A stretch of 64,000 nt of DNA from Natronosalvus rutilus (GTDB lineage: Archaea > Halobacteriota > Halobacteria > Halobacteriales > Natrialbaceae): assembly GCF_024204665.1 (NCBI RefSeq), contig NZ_CP100357.1, positions 1 to 64,000 of the forward strand. The letters run 5' to 3'. Of this stretch, positions 8,090 to 16,004 are shown one piece after another (the stretch's first letter is position 1; every line of letters begins with the position of its first letter). The notes beneath the pieces are model-generated. The model was not told the origin of the DNA and searched no databases. It saw nothing but the letters and a program-made list of their open reading frames with translations. The position numbers and the translations under genes were made by a program.

Positions 8090-8393
8090 CGCCACGTTGA
8101 GCAGACGGGCGCACTCATGGACCGGACCTAATCCACGTACCGAACCCGTCGAGCCAGCGGCATTCAGGACCCTTTTCCCTCGGAACTCAAGCGAGTGCTC
8201 CCTGAATACGACGGGCAAATCATCTTGCCATTCGGTAGCATACGCTGAAGTGGCCTGATCCCTGTAGCCCCAGGGTACGCAGGCCAGTTTGCATAGCGGC
8301 GCGAACGCGCTGCAACCCCATGGGCGGCCATCTTCACCCGGGTGGCCGTCTTCCCTACTGATTCACGAACCTGGACCTGATTTTGAGGAGTGA
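8090..8393. other. Intergenic with a GC-rich palindromic stretch
   Basis: No gene is seen. The region 8131-8156 is a weak copy of the repeat described at 9034-9060. Bases 8320-8355 hold a repeat-rich GCGGCCATCTTCACCCGGGTGGCCGT-like stretch with matching GGCCATCTTC/GGCCGTCTTC halves that could fold. It might form a 3' end for the minus-strand gene at 8394, but there is no clear T-run. Confidence 0.3.
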
Positions 8394-8624
8394 CTACTCG
8401 TACAGATAGGTAAGGAGATATGCGAGCGCCAGCGGGAAGATGGCCACCGCAACGAACAGGGGTGGGCGACCGCCCATTGCGAGGAAGACAAAAGCGAGTC
8501 CCATGACTCCGACCCCAGCGAGGGCGACCTGAAGGGCTAAGATCGCGGTGACGATGTGGTCTTCATAGTGACCTCCCGAGAACCGTAACTGTAGATCGGG
8601 AGAACCGTCTTGATCGGCTACCAT
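8394..8624 (-). CDS. Two-helix membrane protein (76 aa)
   Basis: A soluble, acidic first 22 residues (SPDLQLRFSGGHYEDHIVTA) lead into two hydrophobic segments, about residues 26-47 and 52-73, ending AYLLTYLYE. It is a paralogue of the gene at 8703-8969: both have an LQLRFSGGHYE / AELRFDLGEYE box before the first helix and end in a Leu-Tyr-Glu motif. Both lie in tandem on the same strand. No enzymatic motif is seen; a membrane anchor or partner role is only a guess. Confidence 0.55.
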   Translation of the reverse strand: MVADQDGSPDLQLRFSGGHYEDHIVTAILALQVALAGVGVMGLAFVFLAMGGRPPLFVAVAIFPLALAYLLTYLYE

Positions 8625-8702
8625 AGGCGAGACTGTGAGCGGGGTTCCAATAGTTGTTGGGAATTTTACTGATCTACGTACCGGAACCCTCGAGACACGG
8701 TC

Positions 8703-8969
8703 TTACTCGTACAACTTCCCGAGGAGATACACAGTAGCCCCCATCACGAAAATAGCTGGAAGCCATCCGAAAAGGTAGGTGACCGGCCGGGACCCAAACA
8801 CGGAGTTAGCGGTGATGAGCGTCCAGATCAAAAGGGTCAAAATGAGCGCTATAGCGGTGAGTCCTCGGACGAGGAGAATCAATGACAACACGGTCTCTTC
8901 GTACTCTCCCAAATCGAACCGGAGCTCGGCATCAGGGAGTTCGATCCCATCTGGTTCTGGCTCATTCAT
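8703..8969 (-). CDS. Two-helix membrane protein (88 aa), paralogue of the gene at 8394
   Basis: The acidic N-terminus (NEPEPDGIELPDAELRFDLG) is followed by a hydrophobic segment at about residues 27-52 and a second at about 62-83, ending LLGKLYE. The overall plan matches the neighbouring paralogue. The 78-bp gap between the two holds a copy of a repeated 3'-end sequence (8672-8697). The family is unknown to me. Confidence 0.55.
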   Translation of the reverse strand: MNEPEPDGIELPDAELRFDLGEYEETVLSLILLVRGLTAIALILTLLIWTLITANSVFGSRPVTYLFGWLPAIFVMGATVYLLGKLYE

Positions 8970-9033
8970 TCCCGTACTGGCAATCGACCTGTAAACAATT
9001 TAAGTGTTATCGGTGGTTCGGCGTAAACTACGT

Positions 9034-9060
9034 ATCCACGTACCGGAACCCTCGAGTCAC
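9034..9060 (-). repeat. Repeated gene-end fragment (VTRGFRYVD)
   Basis: Read on the minus strand, this segment encodes VTRGFRYVDT and a stop. Related copies are at 8672-8697 (VSRGFRYVD), 21739-21763 (diverged) and 8131-8156 (weak). The copies at 9034 and 21739 share further similarity over about 60 bp on their higher-coordinate side (CTCGAGTGGCTCGAACC-type sequence). They look like leftover 3' ends of one gene or element family; the parent gene is not in the window. Confidence 0.45.
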
Positions 9061-9209
9061 CGGTTTACACGGCATCTCTTCTTCGCAGGGCTCGAGTGGC
9101 TCGAACCAGAGACGCCCGTGCTCGACCATCTCACTGAGCGCCCCTAGTCCTGGATTGACGTTGCCTGTGCTACGAGTAGGGCTATTAAAGTGGCTAACGA
9201 ACAAGCTGC

Positions 9210-9353
9210 ATGACGTACCCAACCCATCTTCACGTCTGTGACAACTGCCAAGTCGCTTATGGCACGAGCTCAGTTTCTTCACCAGATATGTGTGCTGTGT
9301 GCGGAGAAGAGACGTTTACGGAGTTCGATTCGGACGATTTACTCGGGCGGTGA
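9210..9353 (+). CDS. Zinc-ribbon microprotein (47 aa)
   Basis: The 47-residue product has two CxxC knuckles, HVCDNCQVAY (Cys 10 and 13) and DMCAVCGEE (Cys 28 and 31), the spacing of a compact zinc ribbon, followed by an acidic tail. Such tiny zinc-finger proteins are common in haloarchaea, and several have regulatory roles in biofilm or swarming. Nothing here shows the specific target. A TATA-like ATTAAAG at about 9184-9190 lies some 22 bp before the ATG. Confidence 0.6.
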   Translation: MTYPTHLHVCDNCQVAYGTSSVSSPDMCAVCGEETFTEFDSDDLLGR

Positions 9354-9418
9354 ATCGAAGTCGATGATCAGCAGTCCGGGAGTAAATAGAATATCAATAC
9401 TGAAGGTACATCGCTCGT

Positions 9419-9625
9419 TTAATCACAGTTATTCTCGTCAGCACGCTCAGCAATCGCGTCAATATCGAGTTGGTGGATAGGGATATCTTCTCCAATCGTA
9501 TACTCCGACATTTGCCCGCACTCGTAGCATTCTAGAACAATATCGGTCCGATAGGCCATCATCTTCACATCATCCCGTTCGTCACAGACCGGACACGATA
9601 GCCACTTCCAGAATGAGCACGCCAT
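9419..9625 (-). CDS. Small zinc-ribbon protein (68 aa)
   Basis: Two CxxC pairs are visible, LSCPVCDER near residues 10-15 and LECYECGQM near 31-36, giving a four-Cys zinc site, followed by a charged helix (DIDAIAERADENN). The ATG at 9625 was chosen over a TTG three codons earlier. It could bind nucleic acid or a protein partner; no further assignment is possible. It is convergent with the zinc microprotein at 9210. Confidence 0.55.
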   Translation of the reverse strand: MACSFWKWLSCPVCDERDDVKMMAYRTDIVLECYECGQMSEYTIGEDIPIHQLDIDAIAERADENNCD

Positions 9626-10116
9626 GCCACTCAATGGTACCCGCTTGTTATAGTGATTGGGACTAAGTGAGAATCGTCCCCCTCGAAGAACTCTCGAACA
9701 GCGGCAACTCGAGTTCGAATCCAGAGTTCAAGGCCTATCGTCGACGGAGAGATGAGCTGATAGTCTCACAGTAGGCGGCCTCACAGTACTATAAGCGGGG
9801 CGTTATCTGTCGTTGCCGACAGATCTGAGCAATCCTTTTCATCGCCCCGATTTTAATTGCGCCGGTTGCGCTTGGTAATGTATTGCGAAAAGTCGTAATG
9901 AGGACTTCTCACGCGCGTTTTGGCCGATAGAATAACGTAGATCTGCACAAGAGGGTTAACTGCGCGGGGCGGGGGAGATCGCCTACCCAGGTGTTAGCTT
10001 ATCCTCCAGTCACCAACCATCATCATTCCCCGCGTTTTGACACACCCGCTGACACCACCAACGTCTCGGTCTTACGGCCGATTCGACTATTGGATGGTGT
10101 TGTACCATACTTTGAC
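9626..10116. other. Non-coding; hairpin and duplicated flank
   Basis: A perfect 8-bp stem with a 4-nt loop (ATCTGTCG-TTGC-CGACAGAT) is at 9805-9824. Bases 9964-10067 are a diverged copy of 1616-1715. No gene is seen. Confidence 0.5.
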
Positions 10117-10500
10117 TTACGCGCTACCAGATTTGACGACATTTGCACACTCACACACTAGCTCGCGAACATCGTCGGCAGTACCCGCATCGATCGAGGC
10201 GACGATCCCTTCGGTTTCGTCGATGACGAAATGGAGTTATGTCGCGTGTTCAAAAAATCGAGCGGTCGCGATCAAATTACCGTGATTATACAGCGACTCC
10301 TGGTGTGGGGTATCGAGCGCTTCTAATCGGTAATCGCGAAACACGCGCTGGAGTTGGCTACAGTCGTAGGCTGACTCGACATCTTCACGGGCGTAGAGAA
10401 ACTCGATGTCTTCCGGAGTATAGTAGCCGACACTGCGGACATCATCACCGAACTGCTCATCCAGAAAATCGGTCAATTGAGCTGCAGTCTCTTGAACCAT
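10117..10500 (-). pseudogene. Second copy of the unknown gene at 1769, with an internal stop
   Basis: From an ATG at 10500 the product aligns throughout with the 1769-2152 protein (RSVGYYTPEDIEFLYAREDV, then EALDTPHQESLY), up to RFFEHAT. A TAA codon at 10237-10239 occurs where the paralogue has GAG (Glu); GAA to TAA would be a single change. The same frame continues LHFVIDETEGIVASIDAG, then ADDVRELVCECANVV, to the natural stop at 10117. So the gene is intact apart from one nonsense codon, suggesting recent inactivation. Confidence 0.8.
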
Positions 10501-10715
10501 CACAAATAGCTTGACAGTCGCTAAAGATAATATTATAGACTGTCTTAACCATCCCTTGTCTCGCATTTTCGCCTACTAAATCCTTCAGGAAGGTACATTT
10601 TCCACCTGTAATCTTCTTTGTAGAATACTGCTGCAAATACCGGCGAATTTGACCCCGGATCAAAATAGTTGGGAACAAACAGTATCCTCGTTGGATACTT
10701 TGCTAAGAGCAAATC

Positions 10716-11171
10716 GTGAGGGAAGATTTCAAATCGCGAGAAAGTCGGGCATATGATGTGCTTCTCATCGAATCAGATCCAAATAGTATCTCAAGTTTTA
10801 TCGAGTCGTTCGAGTCGACAGAGGCTACCAATAATGTGGACGTTGTCTCCACCGGAGACCAGGCACTCGAGTACCTGAATCGATCTGGCGACTATACAGA
10901 AGCTCCCCGTCCAGATCTCGTCCTCCTTGACCTCCATCTGCCTGGACTGACCGGTACTGAGATTCTTTCCGAACTCAAAGGCGACCTCCAGCTACAACAG
11001 ATACCCGTGCTCGTTCTGACAGCGTCAAATACAAGAGAAGACGTGATCCAGTCGTACGAACCCCACGCAAACGCATACCTACTAAAGCCGGACTCGCCGG
11101 ATGAACTCGACGAGCTCGCACAAGCGGTCGAAGACTTCTGGCTCAAACTTGTCCACTTACCTCCAAAGTAG
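10716..11171 (+). CDS. Single-domain response regulator, paralogue of 2357
   Basis: This 151-residue CheY-like receiver starts at GTG 10716. Its phospho-acceptor Asp is in PDLVLLDLHLPG, the acidic pair is in LLIESDPNS, and switch residues are in VLVLTASNT and LLKPDSPDE. It is closely related to the receiver at 2357-2818 and has the same divergent neighbour, here inactivated. No output domain is present, so it probably acts through protein contacts or as a phosphate sink. Confidence 0.8.
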   Translation: MREDFKSRESRAYDVLLIESDPNSISSFIESFESTEATNNVDVVSTGDQALEYLNRSGDYTEAPRPDLVLLDLHLPGLTGTEILSELKGDLQLQQIPVLVLTASNTREDVIQSYEPHANAYLLKPDSPDELDELAQAVEDFWLKLVHLPPK

Positions 11172-11354
11172 AACTGGGGGTTATCTGAAGCGGACGAAGC
11201 TGGCGATGGCGTAGAGACAATCACATTTTGTGGATCTCGAGTTTGGAGACCAAACTGATGGAAAGTCCTGAAATCATAACCAGAACAAGGGCAGGAATCA
11301 TGATCGAGAGTGACGTCCCCTATAGCCAGCAGAGGCAGACAGATCCGGATTGTC

Positions 11355-11395
11355 TTAACCAACAAAATTATGGTTTGTTGTTCCTTGTTGGTTAA
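11355..11395. promoter_or_regulatory. Long-spaced inverted repeat, copy 1
   Basis: The half-sites TTAACCAACA (11355-11364) and TGTTGGTTAA (11386-11395) form a perfect inverted repeat with a 21-nt spacer. It ends 15 bp before the ATG of the broken DUF6788-like copy at 11411. The same half-sites occur at 17537, 20108, 56143 and 62974 with spacers of 20-23 nt. It is a probable operator for a dimeric or tetrameric regulator. Confidence 0.6.
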
Positions 11396-11410
11396 CACAA
11401 GAATTGCCGA

Positions 11411-11550
11411 TGTCCTACGAACCACCGCCCCCACCGGCACACCTCTCGACGGAGATAGTCAACAGCCTCAACGAGTCTACACCGGACCACCTCTGAGACA
11501 TCGCCCGCTACGCCGAGGAGCTGGCCGAACACAAGGAGCGTGAGGGGCCC
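11411..11550 (+). pseudogene. Broken copy of the DUF6788-like gene
   Basis: The ATG at 11411 opens SYEPPPPPAHLSTEIVNSL, clearly related to the start of the gene at 17201-17524 (SYEPPTPPADLSTDVIDTL). An in-frame TGA follows DHL. The frame continues DIARYAEELAEHKERE before similarity ends near 11550. The upstream inverted repeat is conserved, so promoter and N-terminus were duplicated together. Confidence 0.75.
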
Positions 11551-11710
11551 TCGCTCACGAAGGGTCGAGACCTACGATGCCTCGTACTACGAGACGCAGT
11601 TCGTCCGAGCTGTCGAAAGCATACTTTCTTCTCTTGGTTGGGATCGCAAGGACATTCGACGAAAGCTCAATGGAACACGTGTAGTCGGTATCACGGACTG
11701 GACCTGACAA

Positions 11711-11739
11711 ACCCCCTCCCCCCTTTTTCGAGTTGTAAG
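11711..11739 (-). other. Origin recognition box, inverted copy
   Basis: On the minus strand this reads TTACAACTCGAAAAAGG followed by a G-rich tract. It is an exact 28-bp inverted match to 12074-12101. Together they bracket an AT-rich stretch, the layout of an archaeal origin with opposed Orc1/Cdc6 sites. Confidence 0.75.
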
Positions 11740-11879
11740 TCGCTGGGGCACAGACCACTCAAGACGGAAGGAATGAAAGTCGAGAAATTGAAAACGGGCA
11801 GAGAGGCTCTAAAACATCAAGATACACCGGAAAAGACCCCAAACGAGATTGGAGAGTCCGTGTTCCCTCTACGATCTTG

Positions 11880-12060
11880 ATCATATAGCTTGGCTAGATG
11901 ATCCGGTTTCCTATGACCTATTACGGTTATGGTTAGTGAATATGTGATATAAACTTTCGCATTGCAAGATTTATATTACAGAATCTGGTTTTCAGACCTT
12001 CTATTTCGTGTATCCAGTACAATTGGCTGTTTGATTACTTCTTTTGCTGTTCACCCCTCC
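11880..12060. other. AT-rich probable duplex-unwinding element
   Basis: This is the most AT-rich segment of the locus, with runs such as GTGATATAAACTTT and GATTTATATTACAG. It lies between the inverted recognition boxes at 11711 and 12074. Its position suggests the site where the origin melts. It has no coding potential. Confidence 0.6.
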
Positions 12061-12073
12061 CACCGTCACGAGT

Positions 12074-12582
12074 TTACAACTCGAAAAAGGGGGGAGGGGG
12101 TAGAACATTCAAGATCAACAAACCGGCTCTATGATTATCGTGCTTGTAAGTCAATATTACTGTCACTCGTGAACTGGTGCCGCAAGCATCGTCCCTTCAC
12201 AACAATCCTGGTTCTTACAACTCGAAAACGGGGGGTGTGAAACGAATCTTATCACTCAGAGCATCATTCACAAAATCCAAATCATGTAGGTTTTGTCTTC
12301 ATACTCGATTCGATCCACTTGCACTTACAACTCGAAAATGGGGAGGGTGGGAGAATCGTGCCAGATATGTTACCGTTTCTCAAAGACTTACAACTCGAAA
12401 ACGGGGCGGGGGGGGGGGGGGGCTAGTCACGATAGGATTCCGATGGCGAATATCCTTGAGGATTCGTTACAACTCGACAACGGAGGGTGATAGATTCCGA
12501 AGACGGTATCTAGTTCACTTCGAGAATGTACGACTGTAGTTGTTAGATCGTCTGATTTCGCCCGGTTACAACTCCACAAAGG
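12074..12582 (+). other. Origin recognition box array, upstream set
   Basis: Direct copies of TTACAACTCGAAAACGGGG start at 12074, 12215, 12325 and 12388, with degenerate ones at 12467 (CGACAACGGAGGG) and 12566 (CCACAAAGG). The copy at 12388 runs into 15 consecutive G (12408-12422). The motif has the layout of haloarchaeal origin boxes: a conserved core followed by a G string. The last degenerate copy lies just upstream of the orc promoter, so initiator binding could also regulate its own gene. Confidence 0.75.
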
Positions 12583-12586
12583 TCCA

Positions 12587-12597
12587 TATTTTTATAC
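12587..12597 (+). promoter_or_regulatory. orc1/cdc6 promoter
   Basis: ATTTTTATACC lies about 25 bp before the ATG at 12620 and directly after a degenerate recognition box (12566-12582). Confidence 0.55.
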
Positions 12598-12619
12598 CCG
12601 GAGTTCGAGGGGATTCATA

Positions 12620-14119
12620 ATGGGACGAGAGGGACGTAGAACAGAATCGGATCATCCGGAAGATGAGAAGGGTCATGAATCCTCCTCTGTTGATCCAGAA
12701 AATCTTGAATCGACGGGCCAGGATGCAGATTCCCCCGATACGTCACAAATGACGTTCGAGAATGAATCGGATTCTATCGATTACTCTCAAGAGGCAACAA
12801 ACGGCGACGATGGCGGCATCTCAATTCGGGATCGACTACAAACCGAATCATCCGGTGGAGTCTTCGCGAACAAAGACCTCGTCCGGTCAGATACCATCAT
12901 CGACGAGGATCGTATTGTCGGTCGTGATGACCAGCTAGGTCGAGTCGTCGACAATCTAAAACCGGTGCTCCAGAACGAAGGCATCCCGGATATGCTCCTG
13001 AGCGGCCCATCTGGAACTGGAAAGTCACTCATTATTCATGCGGTCTGTAAACAGATTGTCGAGCTGTGTGAATCACAAGGCAAGACCTTCGGGGTCCTCT
13101 CTATCAACTGTGAGGGGCCGAAGACTGCAGATCGGGCTGTCTATCGGTTAGTTCGAGCTGCTGCTGACGACCTCGGTGTTGATCCTGGTGTCCCCCAAAC
13201 TGGCGTCTCAACGGACCAGAAACTCGAGCGACTGTACGAACTGATGCGCGAGTACTACGACGGTGTCATCTTCATCCTTGATGAGATCGATATGCTTGAA
13301 GGGCCGTATCAGGAGGCAGAGTTCAATTCTCTCATCTACCAGCTTTCACGAGCTAGAAAACTCGCCGACTTTGATGGTCCGATATCACTCACGACTATCA
13401 CGAACTATGCCGATTTCATGAAGGATCTCAACAGCCGTGCACAGAGTTCCTACAATCCTGACGATATCTTCTTCGACGATTACGATGCGACGCAGCTTCG
13501 TAGTATTCTTCAAAACCGGCGAGACGCCTTCAAACCGGAATCTCTTGCAGATGATGTCATCCCGCTTGTTGCCGCGTTCGGATCTCAAACGCACGGGGAT
13601 GCGCGGAAAGCGATTGATCTCCTCAGGTGGGCTGGCGAATTAGCCGAACGACGTGGTGCTGACTCGGTTACTGAGACTGATGTCCGTGAAGCCCAGGAGA
13701 AATACACTGAAAATCGCAAACTTCGACACATTAGCGGGATCTCGACTCAAAAGAAACTCTCCATCTACGCTGTGGCGGCTACTGCCCACTACGCAAGAGA
13801 ACATCCTGAGTGGATACCCGCTGGACCCGCGTTCAAGACGTACCAGTTCATTGCTGATGCGATGGATGCGGATCAGTACAGCCGCGAGACTTTCGTAAAC
13901 CATGTGACTGAGCAGAGCACGTACGGAGTGTTGGACTTCGAGCGCCGAGGAAAGGGTCGTGGGAGAGGAGTGCATATGTACTTCTCCCTCTCTGAGGATG
14001 CGGAAACGATCATGGAGACGATCCGCGAAGATTCGCGGTTCGAAGATCTGTCTCGCGAAGAGGCGACCATTAGTGCAGTTGTCCGGGAACGACTGAAGCA
14101 GTTCCGGAGCAAGAATTAA
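12620..14119 (+). CDS. orc: Orc1/Cdc6 replication initiator
   Basis: This 499-residue AAA+ initiator is expected to bind the flanking recognition boxes and load the MCM helicase. The first 75 residues or so are an acidic, Ser/Asp-rich extension not needed by the family. IVGRDDQLGRVVDNL starts the AAA+ domain. Walker A is GPSGTGKS (about residue 128), Walker B FILDEIDML (about 215-223), and sensor II lies in HGDARKAIDLL (about 318-328). A C-terminal winged helix begins near residue 370 (KLSIYAVAATAHYAREH) and should read the box core. It sits inside an array of its presumed binding sites on both sides, the standard arrangement of haloarchaeal plasmid origins. Confidence 0.93.
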   Translation: MGREGRRTESDHPEDEKGHESSSVDPENLESTGQDADSPDTSQMTFENESDSIDYSQEATNGDDGGISIRDRLQTESSGGVFANKDLVRSDTIIDEDRIVGRDDQLGRVVDNLKPVLQNEGIPDMLLSGPSGTGKSLIIHAVCKQIVELCESQGKTFGVLSINCEGPKTADRAVYRLVRAAADDLGVDPGVPQTGVSTDQKLERLYELMREYYDGVIFILDEIDMLEGPYQEAEFNSLIYQLSRARKLADFDGPISLTTITNYADFMKDLNSRAQSSYNPDDIFFDDYDATQLRSILQNRRDAFKPESLADDVIPLVAAFGSQTHGDARKAIDLLRWAGELAERRGADSVTETDVREAQEKYTENRKLRHISGISTQKKLSIYAVAATAHYAREHPEWIPAGPAFKTYQFIADAMDADQYSRETFVNHVTEQSTYGVLDFERRGKGRGRGVHMYFSLSEDAETIMETIREDSRFEDLSREEATISAVVRERLKQFRSKN

Positions 14120-14141
14120 TCTCGACTTGTTCACGCCCGAT

Positions 14142-14300
14142 TTACTACTCGAAAACGGGGTGTGTTCTCGATCTGAGGGAGGCGTTACAACTCGAAAACG
14201 GGGGGGGGGGGGGGGTCATTCGCCGATTTTTCTCGTTACTACTCGAAAATGGGGGGTGTCATTCACCAGTTTTCTCGTTACTACTCGAAAACGGGGGGTG
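14142..14300 (+). other. Origin recognition box array, downstream set
   Basis: Four direct copies follow the orc gene: 14142 (TTACTACTCGAAAACGGGG), 14185 (TTACAACTCGAAAACG plus 16 G at 14200-14215), 14236 and 14278. The last two belong to a 42-bp tandem unit that also repeats the preceding TTTCTCG. Orientation matches the upstream direct set. Confidence 0.7.
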
Positions 14301-14332
14301 GGTGATCTGAGAGATGCGACGTTCCACTACAT

Positions 14333-14400
14333 TTGACATCCACCCACGACTGAAGTCGTGGGATTCCTCTCGTGGGAGTCTCAGTCGTCTGAGTCCCCGA
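14333..14400 (-). ncRNA. Putative 3' omega RNA / right-end RNA of the TnpB element
   Basis: In characterised IS605/IS1341 elements the RNA guide of TnpB is made from the tnpB 3' end and the right-end hairpin, with the guide taken from flanking DNA past the end. Here the corresponding parts are the last tnpB codons and the 9-bp hairpin at 14343-14362, with the boundary near 14333. The flank below 14333 would be the guide. The RNA itself is inferred from architecture. Confidence 0.45.
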
Positions 14401-15709
14401 GAGCGACATTCCCGCGTGGTGCGGTACTCTGGTTTGTGTACGCCTCGTTGGCCATTGTCTCCGCAATGGAGGGCGGGCTGTGGTGTTCCCGCCAGTCGTG
14501 ATTGTTCCACTTGAGGTACACGGGTCGTGCCATCGACCCGACTGCTGTTTGCCGTCTCAGGAACGATTCCGACGCGCCGAGGTCGGCGTGTCCTTCGAAC
14601 CCACACGGACACGTCAGCGAGTCCTCGTGGCGAAGTGTATTGTCGCGTTCACCGCATACAGGACATTCCTGACTCGTCCACGCTTCGGATTCTTCCTTGA
14701 CTGTGATGCCGTATTCTTCGCACACGTCTTCGAGGCGGTTGATGAACCGCCGGTACGCCCAGAAGGTGTGCGTCTTCTCGTTCACACGCGCCGACCAGTG
14801 CGTTGAGAGAACGCCCTTGATGTCCCCGACGTACAGCATCGAAACGCCCTCGCCATACAGGCGTTCAACGAGGTCTCGGACAAGGCTGTCTTGTGCGTGG
14901 TTACGGCGGTTCGTGCGCTTTCGATACAAGCGGTCGATGCGCTTGCTGGACTTGCGTTGGTCTTCGAGGAGCGACTGATAGTGCGCGATTCGTTCGGTGG
15001 TTTCGCGGAACTCCTTGAACAAATTGCGTCCGTCGTACAGGTATTGGGAGCCGGTTGTCGTCGTGCAGGCGACGAGGTTGTTCGCGCCAACGTCCAGAGC
15101 GGCTTCTTCCGAAGCCAGTGGTGAATCCAGTCGAGAACTGTCGATGGTGACTGGTTGGAAAGCCCTGAACGTATCTTCGAGTTCGTCGTACACGAGTTCG
15201 AGTCGGCCCTGCTCACCGTTCCACTTCGGGTCGCCCGCAACCTCAACACGAAGGCGCTGATTCCGATTCAGCCCGAGTTCGTCTTTGAGGTCAGAGCCAA
15301 TCGGTATTTCGAGGCGAGATCGGTCACCGAACTCAAGGGTGTACTGGTCGTTGCGGACGTACGTGCGAAGCACGCGTCCGTCCTCCTTGTTGCCCCAGTA
15401 CCCCGGTGGCGACGGGCGTGCATCGAGTTTCCCGGCGTGGTACGTCTCGTTACTGGAAAAAAACGACCGCCACGCCTTCGAGTTCTTCCGAATGAGTTGT
15501 TGGGCAACCGAACTACTGAGAACGCCCTTGTATTTGCCTTCGAGCCTGCCGGTGTCGACGTCCCAGACACTTTCGTCTGTGAGGAAGGCTTCACGGCGAG
15601 CGTAGTTCGTCCCGTTCCAGAGACTCGCAGAAGCGTCCAACCAGCGAACGAACACCTCGCGCTCCTTCTTGGAACGAGGGCGAACGTCGAACTGGTTGGT
15701 TCGCTTCAT
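14381..15709 (-). CDS. tnpB: TnpB RNA-guided nuclease-like protein
   Basis: This 442-residue protein of the IS1341/OrfB group is full-length for the family. An N-terminal helix-turn-helix/wedge region (residues 1-190) precedes the RuvC core: Asp 207 in [11 protein letters not shown], a second acid at Asp 297 in [13 protein letters not shown] (most studied TnpB proteins have Glu here), and Asp 377 in GHADLGAS (numbered from the ATG at 15712). The zinc finger uses CPVCGERDN and CPCGFEG. TnpB proteins cut DNA guided by an RNA from the element's right end and help retain the transposon. The ATG at 15709 was chosen from two adjacent Met codons. No tnpA partner is present, so the element would need transposase in trans. 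Confidence 0.88.
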   Translation of the reverse strand: MKRTNQFDVRPRSKKEREVFVRWLDASASLWNGTNYARREAFLTDESVWDVDTGRLEGKYKGVLSSSVAQQLIRKNSKAWRSFFSSNETYHAGKLDARPSPPGYWGNKEDGRVLRTYVRNDQYTLEFGDRSRLEIPIGSDLKDELGLNRNQRLRVEVAGDPKWNGEQGRLELVYDELEDTFRAFQPVTIDSSRLDSPLASEEAALDVGANNLVACTTTTGSQYLYDGRNLFKEFRETTERIAHYQSLLEDQRKSSKRIDRLYRKRTNRRNHAQDSLVRDLVERLYGEGVSMLYVGDIKGVLSTHWSARVNEKTHTFWAYRRFINRLEDVCEEYGITVKEESEAWTSQECPVCGERDNTLRHEDSLTCPCGFEGHADLGASESFLRRQTAVGSMARPVYLKWNNHDWREHHSPPSIAETMANEAYTNQSTAPRGNVALGDSDD

Positions 15710-15878
15710 CACTACGTGCTACGTAATATTGGTTCGTAAGCGTATGGATTAGCGTGGGAGACTCGGGCCTGCTATTGAGAGGGGTTAGTGGAGTGGAGTG
15801 TCGGATTCATCCCACGACTAAAGTCGTGGGCTTTCTCCTTGACTTCGTGTAATATGTCTTCTCCTCGCCCTCTCCCAT

Positions 15879-15901
15879 TTACAACTCGAAAACGGGGAGT
15901 G
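15879..15901 (+). other. Isolated origin recognition box
   Basis: TTACAACTCGAAAACGGGG plus AGTG is a near-consensus box separated from the rest of the array by the TnpB element. It shows the array extended further before insertion. Confidence 0.65.
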
Positions 15902-16004
15902 TGTCTTACGATTTTCTCGTCGTCGGTGCTATTGATGATGAGGACGTCGTGGAGAAACGACGGAAACGTGGGGGTATGAGTTACCGATTCGTCTCTATCT
16001 ACGG

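Larger units (their letters stand above)
14333..15835 (-). mobile_element. IS1341-type (IS200/IS605 family) element with tnpB only
   Basis: The element carries tnpB without tnpA. The left end, upstream of tnpB, has a perfect hairpin CCCACGACT-AA-AGTCGTGGG at 15811-15830. The right end has CCCACGACT-GA-AGTCGTGGG at 14343-14362, followed on the minus strand by GGATGTCAA ending near 14333. It lies between origin recognition boxes 14278 and 15879, so it entered the box array. The outer boundaries are estimates. Confidence 0.75.

Noticed and set aside
9805-9824. Hairpin as a transcription terminator
   Set aside because: The stem is perfect but no gene ends next to it and the following T-run is short and displaced.
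12074-14300. CRISPR-like appearance of the repeated 20-bp motif
   Set aside because: Spacing is irregular (63-141 bp upstream, about 42 bp downstream), repeats surround an initiator gene, and there are no cas genes. Origin boxes explain it better.
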